The notes beneath the pieces were generated by a model. It saw only the letters and a list, made by a program, of their open reading frames with translations, had not been told where the DNA came from and searched no databases. Shown in pieces: positions 55,058 through 64,000 of a DNA stretch of 64,000 bases (position 1 is its first letter; every line of letters begins with the position of its first letter). The stretch covers positions 15,897,001-15,961,000 of the forward strand of contig NC_057924.1 of NCBI RefSeq assembly GCF_018873765.1. Direction: 5' to 3'. The position numbers and the translations under genes are program-made. This DNA is from Telopea speciosissima. Lineage: Eukaryota > Streptophyta > Magnoliopsida > Proteales > Proteaceae.

Positions 55058-55770
55058 AAAAAGAAAAAAAAACTTGAATCTGCCTCTCAGACCTGAAAAC
55101 CTAACGATTCGGTGGAAAAAATAAACCCTAAAATTGATCGGATCAGAATGTACAAAATTGGGTTCAGTCATAGTCGTTTTGATCGATCCAATTCCGATTT
55201 TTGAAACAGTACTTGTTCGCACTGGAGACAAAGTCTCTCGCTTTCACAAACATTGGCTTGGCTCTCCAAGAGAGGGTTAAAATTTAGCTATTGCCCGGGT
55301 TGCAAACCCTACGTGGCATTACCATTAACACATGAGACAGCAAGTTAATCTCTTTATTTAATGCTAACCCAACTCTAACCATCTTTGGGATAATTTCAAT
55401 TCATGGTGAATTGATTTTTTTAATTCTAAATTTACCCTTTACTTTTGGATAAAATAAAAATCAAAGGACTATACTCTAAACCGCCTTTGGAATAATTGCA
55501 ACTCTTCGAAAATTGATTTTTGTAATTTCTATTTTACCCTTTATTTTGGATAAAAATAATAATTAAGGATTGCACTTATAAAAAAAACCTATCTTTGTAC
55601 GTAAGTCTGTAAACGGATCGGATGTGGATCGAATTTGGGATAATTGCAACTCTATGTAGGTCTGTAAATCGATCGGATTCGGATCGAGGCTGGGTTGTGC
55701 CTTGTGGGGCTGGGTAGCAGTACAAGGCGAGTGAGGGGGTATACCTTGAAGAAGAAGAAGAGGAGGAGTA
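55058..55770. repeat. Intergenic with imperfect tandem repeat and hAT-like ends
   Basis: Two diverged blocks at about 55385-55470 and 55488-55575 share TTTGG(G/A)ATAATT, ATTGATTTTT and TTTACCCTTTA. A further inverted version lies near 56005-56065. These look like decayed MITE pieces; no termini are secure. Confidence 0.5.
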
Positions 55771-56245
55771 AAAGTAGGGCTGTAAATGGATAACCGAAAA
55801 CCCGAATTCGATCTGCATCCGTATTCGTTAAGAGACATCCGGAAAAAAATCCGAATACTTCGATAAAAATCCGTTTGGAAAAAATATCTGAATACTTAAT
55901 AATAAAAAAGTAAGTAAATAATGAATCAATTTACGAAGAGTTGTAATTATCCCGAATTCAATCTGTTTACAGGCCTGCGTACAAGGATGGGTTTTTGTAA
56001 AGAGTGCAGTCCTTTAATTAATTTTTATACCCAAAAAAAATGTAAAATAGGAATTACAAAAAAGTAGGGGTGTCAAAAAGTCCGATTGACCTAAACCCAC
56101 CTAACTGCTCGAGCCCGGCCCGAGATCCAACCTTGATTTTTCAGCCCGAAGGGGTGGATTGATTTTAGAAATAGCCTGGCCCTAGCAAGTTGGCTGGGGC
56201 TGAGACCGGCCCGACCCGACTCACCCTTGTATTGTTTATAGGTAT
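55771..56245. mobile_element. hAT-like MITE fragments
   Basis: Two hAT-style starts are visible: TAGGGCTGTAAATGGATAACC near 55774 and TAGGGGTGTCAAAAAG near 56065. Each has typical interior phrases (AACCCGAATTCG; GCCCGGCCCGA). Their partners are not secure, so these are fragments. Confidence 0.5.
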
Positions 56246-56331
56246 ATATAATATATAGATATTGATTTTGTCATATTAATATTAGGATATTAAAAAACAA
56301 TAAGCCAACCCTAAAGCTCAAAGAGTAGGAC

Positions 56332-56446
56332 TTTTATCCGCTGCTGTGCCATTGTGCGGCGCAGTAGCGGCCATGTGTGCACATATGGCTGCTGTTGCGC
56401 CGCACGATGGCTCAGCAGCGCTGCAGTGCACAGCAGCGGATAAAAA
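56332..56446. mobile_element. GC-rich palindromic MITE, 115 bp
   Basis: TTTTATCCGCTGCTGTGC at the left is inverted as GCACAGCAGCGGATAAAA at the right. The interior has a further inverted pair (GTGCGGCGCA, TGCGCCGCAC). It lies about 345 bp upstream of the LSG1 start codon. Confidence 0.85.
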
Positions 56447-56790
56447 TTCCAAAGAATAAAAGTTAAGAAAAAAAGAGACCAAAAAATCAAAATGCTAGGG
56501 TAGCGTTTGGTAACTCTCCCAAAGAACTGTTTTCCTGTTCTGGGCTTTGGGAACAAGAAAACACGTGTTGGACTTGTTTCTCTGATTTTCATTAAAACAA
56601 GTCCAAAAAAAAATTAGATTTGTTCCCGACTTTTCCCGATTGAAACTTCTCAAAACTTGGCACAGCAGTTTGGGGCTGAAGGCGGAAGAGACTCTCCTGC
56701 AACCAAGGTCGTTAATCGGTGGAGGAGGAAGCACTACTGAAGCATAGGAGGAGCTTGTAGGTATCTGTGTATTCTAGGGTTTGGAAAGCA

Positions 56791-59700
56791 ATGGGGAAGA
56801 ACGAGAAGACAGGGCTAGGGCGAGCCCTGGTGAGGCACCACAACCAGATGATCCAGCAAACCAAGGAGAAGGGCCGATTCTACAGGAATCAGGAGAAGCG
56901 AGTCCTCGAGTCTGTGACGGAGGTAAACGACATCGACGCCGTCATCGAGCAGGCCGAAGAAGCTGAGCGCCTCTTCTCTGTCGAGAACCCCGTCCCTAAC
57001 CTTCTCATTAACCTGTAAGTTCCAATTCGCTTCATCTATTCTCAGTTTCTTCTTATTATTACTTTATCGGAGTATATTGAACTTGATGAACTCTTGTTTC
57101 TAATAAGAGAAAACCAAAGACGACATGACAAATAAAGATTAAGACAAGAAAGCAAGGATTTTATTTAATTCCTTTAACAACTACGACCAGTCATTTAGAT
57201 TGTGGATTTCTTTTCCTTTAATTATTATTAGTGTGGTTGTGCTCATTTTGGTCGCTTGCGTTAATTTCTTTGGCTTCGATGTTTGTCTCTGATGCCAATA
57301 TTCTGGCCATTTCGGTCAGGGATGCCGCACCTGGCATGACGCCCGAAGAAAGGAGAAAGCAACAGAAGATAGAGGAGGCATTGTACGCGAGCAATCTTCA
57401 AGTACCTCGCAGGCATGTACTTTTCTCTCTCTAATAGATTGTAAATTTGCAAGTACCAGTAAAGTTTCAATATGTATATATATTTTTCTTTTTCTTCTTC
57501 TCTTATTTTGTGTTTATCTATAGGCCACCTTGGAATGCTGGCATGTCCGTGGAGGAGCTCGACACTAATGAGAGACAGTCTTTCTTAATATGGCGACGAA
57601 ATCTTGCAAGGTCAGGTTCTTATGAAATGGAATCATTGGCAGGTTACCATAAGAAGTTTCCTTGAATTATATTGTATAATTCTTACACCCCATCAGTTGA
57701 AGCATGAACTTAGAAATATTATAATCTCATACCATACTACTACCATCCATCCACACTCAAGGATGCTGCATCAGAGCTGAATCTTTGTTCAATTTTTTCC
57801 TTTTGTGACTTGTTCATTGAACAATTTTTAGCTTATTGTATGTTTATGGTGGACTTATGTGCATGTGCATGTGCATGTAGATTAGCAGCTTTGAAATACG
57901 TATTCTATTCTAAGTCAGTTTATTTGCTCCAGACTTGAGGAGAATGAGAAACTTGTTCTTACACCCTTTGAGAAGAACCTGGATATCTGGAGGCAGCTCT
58001 GGCGGGTGCTTGAACGAAGTGATTTGGTAACATACATGTGCTTTTTTACTGGTTTGAGATTAAATAATTTCATTTCTTCCACTGAAATATTCACTTTTAA
58101 TCCTCAAAGTTTGTTATTGTACTGTAAAAATAATTCTGTGAGGTTTCAAGAAAACCTAATCCTTGTGGGTTATAGGATATTGCTACCCAAGAATAGAATC
58201 ATTAGGAATGCATTAGTTAAAGTGAAATAGAATATTTTGGAGATAAAGATATTTAAAGAAAATTTAAACAGTATTAGGAATGAGATGCATGGTTTAAAGT
58301 GAGAAATTCAAGAAAGTACATCAAATGGGATTGGAATTGAACTTAACTTAAAACTAGCAATTGCAGACTAGAACAGAAGGGGCAGTAGCAAGAAAATTTA
58401 TTTGCTTCTTGAAGAGTTTGCAGACCTCAAAAGGAAGCTAAGAGAAGTATGAGAGGATATTACAAAGGAAGCTAAGAGGTGGGCAGAAGAGTTTGCAGAC
58501 CTCAAAACATGCAGTAAAATAGAAGACTGAAAGTTAGAGAGTATACTCCAATTGTCATGGATAAAAGGTAAAATTTCCCATGAAGGATAAGATACTCGCT
58601 TGATGCATTCCACTAGTTCTGTACGATCTGATTTCACCACTTTGTTTTGAATACCCAACTCCAAAACTGACTAAAGACCAATTCTTATGGCCGCACATTC
58701 AGTAAATAGGGCAGTTCTAGGACTATCTTTTGATGCAATACCTGCCAAAACATATCCTTGATCATCCCAGATAAGAGCACCATGACCAACAGAGGTAACT
58801 TTAAGAAAAGCACAATCAAAATTCACCTTTGCATAACCTTGGATAGGAGTCCAAAAAGAAATTCCCAGAGAGGAATTGTTGATGGAAGAAGGGCTGTCAA
58901 TGAAGATAGCCGCCATGTCCTGCACCATCCTATTAGCCAAGCATAATGTGTCATATGGATTAGTTAAAACACCATTAAATGTTTTCTTATTTTTTATGTG
59001 CCAGATCTCCCATGAGAGAACAGCATTAAATTGAGCCAGCTTTCTACAATCTCTCTTGGTGAAATCAGGGACCTCAAACCAAGACATAATCCACTTGGCA
59101 AAAGAAAGGTAAGACTAGAGAGGTGAAGGCAGAATGAGGATCCAAACCAGGCCAACTTAGCATGATTATAGGGTACGAAGTCGTGGGTAATAACTTCAAG
59201 GATCATTGCAGCATGGGCATGAAGAGTCTAGGATCAGATTTCTCTCAGCCTAGATGGATTAACACCTAAAACATCATGGCAGGCCCTCCAAACAAAGACT
59301 TGATATTTTTTTTGGAGGGGGGGGGGGAATCCAAATACGAAATTCCAAATAGATTTCCAAGTAGAGGATGGAAGAGGACTTGATCTGGTTGATCTAGAAG
59401 AAAGGGAAGATGATTTGGAAACATATGTTGTTTTGACTGAAAAAACACCTCTGATCGGACATCCAAACCCTACATCATCAAAAACAGTGGAGCTATAAGG
59501 AATTTTAGCCATCTCATCAGCAAAATCAGATGGAAAATTTGAAGATAGGAGGTTGACTTTCCATTCCCTAGTATCAGGTTCTATAAGGTCAACATCAAAC
59601 TCCAAATTGCAATGAACAGGCTTAGGATGGGAAACTCTAGAGTCTTGAGTGAAGGGAACCCAAGGATCAGACCATATACTAACCAATATGCCACTGCCAA

Positions 59701-62700
59701 GTGCCAACAATTTGTCTATTGCTCTTGAGGAGAATATCCCTTCTAGCAGTGACACTTCTCCAACAGTCCAACCACAAGAGACTTTTCCACGAACATGAGC
59801 TTGCAAAAAAGAAGAGTTATGAAAATAGCTTGCTTTCTTGCATTTGGTCCAAATAGAAGAAGGATTGGTAACATAGTTATCAAGACATCGCCAAGGTGAT
59901 GCCTTGGGCACCTAGGCGGACGCCTTGATGGTGTCGCCTTGGTTTTTTACCTTCTAAAACTCAATGGTCGGCATGCCGCCTTGATAACTATGATTGGTAA
60001 GCAAACTCCAAGCTTGCTTCGAGAGAAGGGCCAGATTGAAATGATGATCCCTAAGACCTAATTCTCCTTCACTCTTGCTCTTAGTCACGAAATCCCACCT
60101 GAGCCAATGGATTCTTTTTTCATCCTTGATTTGGCCCCACCTATATTGCTTTTGAATATGATTTATCTCATTTGCGATACACGTTGGTAAGAGGAAACAA
60201 GACATTGTATGAGTAGGAATAGCTGAAATAACAGATCTAATAAGAATCTCTCTCCCCCATAGGAAAGAAGTCTTTCCTTCCAAACATTGCACCCTATCTC
60301 TAAGCCTATCGACAATGTAAGAGAATGTTTTAGATTTTGATTGACCAATTTCGCAAGGCCAAGATAAATGCTAGGGCAAGAGACATGCTTCATATTGATG
60401 ATTCCCGAAATGTTGACTTTAACTTGTTCTGATGCTGGAAAATTTTCAGACTTTTGGTGGCTGACCATTTAACTAGAGGCACCCCCATGTCACAAAATTC
60501 CTGAGCATCTCTAGGAGTGGCTTGCATGAAGAAGTAACTATCGTCAGCAGAGAACATGTGGGAAACCCTTGGACCTCGTCTACCGACTCTAATAGTAGAG
60601 AGAGGTTCCTTTGATCAACCCTGTTGATGATACAAGAAAGGGATTTAGAGCAGATGAGGAAGAGATATGGGCTAATGGGACAGCCCACGGATAGGGGTAA
60701 TAATGTTGGTGGACGGTGAACCATTTATCAGAACTCTATATGTGACTATAGAAATGCATTGATAATCCATTTGATCCAATTTTCCCCAAATCCCAAACAT
60801 CTCATAGTTTGAAGTAGAGAACTCTGTTCGACTCAATCAAAAGCCTTATGCATATCAGCTTTAATGGTCATGTAATGAGTCTTACTTTTTCAAATTTCTC
60901 ATGTGTGGACAATGTCATGAATCACTAAAATATTTTCTGAAATCTGCTTTTCAGAAATGAAAGATCCTTGAAAAGATGAAATGATCCCATGCATCACTTC
61001 TTTAGGCCAATTAGCCAAGACCTTAGAGATGATCTTATACAAAGTGTTACTTAAGTTAATTAGTTGATATTGGGAAAAAGTTTCTGGTTCCTTGACTTTG
61101 GAAATGAGAGAGAGAAAATTATTGTTAAGCTCTTTGAGAATGTACCCATTGCTAAAGAACCTAAGGACACCTTCATTGACTTCTTCACCTACTAAGTCCC
61201 AATATGTTTGGAGGAAAATTGGGGGGACTCCATCAGGACCAGGGATCTTTGAGCCTTCCATATGAAAAATAGCATGTTTCGCATCATCCCTAGTGAGGGG
61301 TTTATCAAGGAAGGACTTGGAATGATCAATGAGGCGATTTGGGATAAACCTAGTTAAATGGGCCTGAGGTGGAGTAAAGATCAGAGTAGAAGCTAACAGT
61401 GTGGTCATGAATCACTTTGGGCTCAAACACCCATCTATCCTCAGTTTCCTACCAAGCAATGTGATTTCTGGCTCTTTGAATAGCAGAAGCATGAAGAATT
61501 TGGTGTTTTTATCACCAAATTTGAGCTCCTCCAAAGCAATCCACTTGATCCTTCTTCTTCTAAGAATGACCAACAGTTATTGAATGAGTTAGATTTGAAC
61601 CTTAAGAGGGAGGAAATTAAATGGAATGAATGTGCTCAAGTGTACTGCTCTGGGTAATTTATGAGCAGTGAAAACTATTCTTGAATAAAAATTCCATCCT
61701 TCCAGAGGTGAATCTTATAATATTCTAAATCCAGTAAAAAATGATTGTAGAATTCGGAGAAGAATAGAAGAAAAAAAGAACTAGATTCAGACATTCAGTA
61801 CTGTTATTTAAGTGTTGCTGCCTTGTCCAGACTGCCCAACTGTTATGGGGCATGTACTGATTGACTTGTGCTGAAGTTGCATCCTTCCAGCAAGTCTATC
61901 GTGGTATCGCTTAGATATGAGTAGCCATCAATTTGAGCCAAGTCACTTGGTACAGTTACCTGACAACTCTTATGCGTTTACTATTTGGGGTTCTTGCTTT
62001 GTTATTTTGTTAAAATTTTGCATCTTCTGCTATCGGATATTCAGCCACCAAAACATAGTTGTTGCAATTCACTTTTTCTAATGGTATTGGCTACTTCTGT
62101 ATACCAAATTACATTCCGGTTTGGTTATTTCTGTGGTAAATCTTTAACCTCTTGTATCATATGTTTAACAGTTTTGAGTGCATACTTGTGGACCTTATTG
62201 CAGTCAGTATGTGAAACTGCTCCTTGTTTTAGAGATAGAAAATAACCTTCTTTTCTTTTATCATCTCGTCATCATCTAGATATCAACTAGTCAATGAATG
62301 ATCTGAATTGGACATCTACAAGTATTTATGGTCGGATTATTGTAATGATCAAAGAAATAGTATGAAATATATGTGTAGATCTGATTTAGCGTAATGATCA
62401 AAGAAATATATGCTGTTGATGTAAATCCCACTAACCCAACTAAGAAATCTGTATATAAAAGAAAAGCGGAAGCATCAATTGCAGCAGAATAGCTCTGAAA
62501 CAGCAGCTCCCAAGCTTGACTGCAGACAAGAAGATGACTTCCCAGAGAGAAGCAGAAAACGATCAGGGGGGAAAAAAATCTTTGTGCAATGCTTCCAACA
62601 ATTTGTATTTGTAGAATCTGTACTAGTCCTAACTATAAAAGGATGAAAGTGAAACTGATAAGACTTTCTTTCCTAACCAATTATTAAAGAGAAAAAAAAA

Positions 62701-63827
62701 AAAGACTTCACAGGATCTTTAGAGATTGTGGAGGGTGTTATTAACATCATTATGTTGATAAAAGTACCAACAGCTGCAGAATAGCTACAAAACATAAGCT
62801 ATCAATCTTGTTTGCAGCCAACGAAATGCATACTCGCAGGAAACCATAAATATAAAATCTGAATACAATGCTGTGCGCAATTTATATTTTCTGGAAACTA
62901 TTCTTGCGTATAGGACTAGGGAAAAAAAACTAATAAGAATCTCCTGACTAATGACTAAAAAAGATAAGGCATAAAGGGGTTTGTAGGAATAGCTCTAGGA
63001 TGTTATTGTCTTTTGACATAATTTTGTTGAGAGCTGCACTATGGGTAACAACAGTTGGCATATTGAGCTGCACTGCTTTTCCATTATGTATTGAGTGTAT
63101 AGGAAGTGGTTATCAGACACTTTCCACCTTCATCAACGATCACAATTCACTGCAGGCTACACAATATCAGTGAACAGAATCCCTTCTACTTCTCCCTAAA
63201 AGAAGGGCTGCATCCCAGTGTAAGTCCTGCTTTCATGAAGCACCCCCCCTCAACGGCACCCGGGGGGGTGTTGGATTGGAAACAGTCCTAATTTTGTGCA
63301 AAAAAAAGTGGCTACTCTAGAAACTTAAATTTGCATCTTTATTCTGGCAGCCCAAGCGTTTTACCATTGCACCAAACTACATCCCCTAAGTTAAATTTCA
63401 ATTGGAGCTACACCGCTAATCTGGAGAGGCTGGTATGAGGAATAGGTGAGACCAGTATTGTCCTCTCTGACCCCATAGTCATCACAGACTTGATGGCGGC
63501 AGAATTCAAGGGTTTATGTTTTGATTTGATTGTCTCCTCATTGCTGGTTTGGACACACTTGGAAGCTTGATCATCTAGTGGATATCTTCTGTTTTGCTTC
63601 ATCATATTTGCTTTACAGCCTGCTTTTCCACTAGTTATTTTTATTTTCATTATTGTTTTAGTTATGTTTCTTTTATTTATTTTTGGTATTATTGTTTATT
63701 ATCTTTTGGTTGTTACGTACTTTATTGAACTGCCAGATCTTAAGACTAGTCTCACTGTATTGTCTGCCAGCTTGTAATGGTTGTTGATGCACGTGATCCA
63801 TTGTTCTATCGCTGCCCTGATCTTGAG
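56791..63827 (+). CDS. LSG1: Large-subunit GTPase LSG1, N-terminal 185 aa (five exons), partial
   Basis: The exons are 56791-57014, 57320-57412, 57524-57610, 57933-58026 and 63771-63827; the gene continues beyond 64000. LSG1 is a cytoplasmic circularly permuted GTPase that releases NMD3 from pre-60S ribosomal subunits (family knowledge; Arabidopsis LSG1-1/LSG1-2). Landmarks are MGKNEKTGLGRALVRHHNQM at the start, VTEVNDIDAVIEQAEEAERL (exon 1), QQKIEEALYASNLQVPRR (exon 2), PPWNAGMSVEELD (3), ENEKLVLTPFEKNLDIWRQL (4) and VMVVDARDPLFYRCPDLE (5). Reading phase is kept across all joins. Intron 2 must start at CAG/GCATGT to keep frame, a GC-AG intron. Intron 4 is 5,744 bp and holds an antisense LINE. 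The GTP-binding motifs lie beyond the window. No defect was seen. Confidence 0.93.
57413..57523 (+). other. LSG1: GC-AG intron 2 of LSG1
   Basis: Exon 2 ends CGCAG and the next bases are GCATGT; exon 3 begins after CTATAG. Only this donor keeps the conserved VPRRPPW reading. The GT four bases further on would shift the frame. Confidence 0.75.
58398..61583 (-). mobile_element. 5'-truncated L1-type LINE in LSG1 intron 4, antisense
   Basis: Minus frames from high to low coordinates show, in order, the linker before RT (KFGDKNTKFF near 61520), RT with GPDGVPPIFL near 61220 and an FSADDSYFF version of the catalytic box near 60540, the post-RT region (60292-59954) and zf-RVT (59911-59234). An RNase H-like domain follows at 59087-58398 (VNFDCAF near 58820). 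There are frame breaks, and the endonuclease is absent. A MITE at 59872-59992 interrupts it. The 3' tail and target duplication were not located. Confidence 0.85.
59872..59992. mobile_element. hAT-type MITE, 121 bp, inside the LINE
   Basis: Perfect 8-bp duplications ATTGGTAA (59864-59871, 59993-60000) and 13-bp perfect inverted ends CATAGTTATCAAG / CTTGATAACTATG. The interior repeats GCCTTGG and GGCGGACGCC phrases. It is the same family as 33321-33472. Confidence 0.93.
61584..63770. other. LSG1 intron 4, 3' part, nothing coding seen
   Basis: AT-rich intron DNA. Two diverged blocks with GCAGAATAGCT and later TGCAG phrases (about 62485-62640 and 62770-62930) may be an old direct repeat. No exon-like frame before 63771. 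Confidence 0.45.
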
Positions 63828-64000
63828 GTATTTGTTTGATCCTTTCTTTCTATGCAACTTTCTGGTTGCTTTGAGTAGCATAATGTAACATGAATAATAA
63901 AAAAGGGAAAGAGAGCGCTATCTCCGTGTGTGTGCTGCCCCTGGGCCCAGACACAGGGCGCACGAAATGACCGCCAATCCCTCGGGAAGTTCCGTCTTTC
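63828..64000. other. LSG1 intron 5 (start), with dispersed stem-loop repeat
   Basis: The intron begins GTATTTG. Positions 63930-63978 carry the CCAGACACAGGGCGCACGAA phrase related to 52899-52930 and 54121-54172. Confidence 0.55.

Noticed and set aside
56767-56790. Upstream in-frame start for LSG1 at 56767
   Set aside because: It is GTG, not ATG, and the conserved N-terminus MGKNEK begins at the ATG at 56791.

Overview
The window is nuclear DNA of a flowering plant. Three host loci carry spliced or intronless genes with clear plant homologues, separated by AT-rich DNA packed with plant transposable elements: plant L1-type LINEs with RNase H-like tails, an RTE-type LINE, hAT and Mutator-like elements, Copia/LTR relics and palindromic MITEs. 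The species cannot be fixed from the sequence alone. No rRNA, tRNA, CRISPR or bacterial feature was seen.

Layout. 1-4271: decayed plus-strand LINE split by a hAT element and by an LTR-like/homopolymer block. 4294-10308: nearly full-length minus-strand LINE with target-site duplication. 11189-14202: ORF-less element with a recent 592-bp tandem duplication. 15.4-21.1 kb: small MITEs, repeats and a 1.55-kb Mutator-like element carrying a GRAS-like gene fragment. 21719-22894: intact single-exon tandem CCCH zinc-finger gene. 24024-24430: solo LTR. 25.3-40.1 kb: minus-strand gene related to chloroplast outer envelope OEP36/OEP39. Its first nine exons lie at 38.2-40.1 kb and a frameshifted last-exon relic at 25.3 kb, with an RTE LINE, LTRs and two Mutator-like elements in between. 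It is probably a pseudogene.

41846-43231: a hAT nested in a hAT, both with perfect 8-bp target duplications, ending 139 bp before the start codon of RRP46 (exosome subunit, 43371-51854, eight exons). RRP46 intron 7 is 5 kb and holds two solo LTRs with perfect 5-bp duplications and an RTE fragment. 53.4-56.5 kb: palindromic MITEs. 56791 onward: LSG1 (60S ribosome-assembly GTPase), five exons in the window. Its 5.7-kb intron 4 contains an antisense LINE that itself carries a hAT MITE, and intron 2 appears to be a GC-AG intron. The gene runs off the right edge.

The three intact genes act in RNA and ribosome metabolism (mRNA-binding zinc finger, exosome, large-subunit maturation) but are not an operon; each has its own promoter region. 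The most unusual signal is a set of very short insertions (13-43 bp) made of an A-tract preceded, in most cases, by a TTACC-like end and flanked by 10-17-bp direct repeats. They look like retroposition events with almost no body (19249, 19286, 20154, 32705, 54035, 54980). Also notable are a 1.4-kb Mutator-like element with two ~460-bp inverted arms, and compensating frame changes in the OEP39-like gene.
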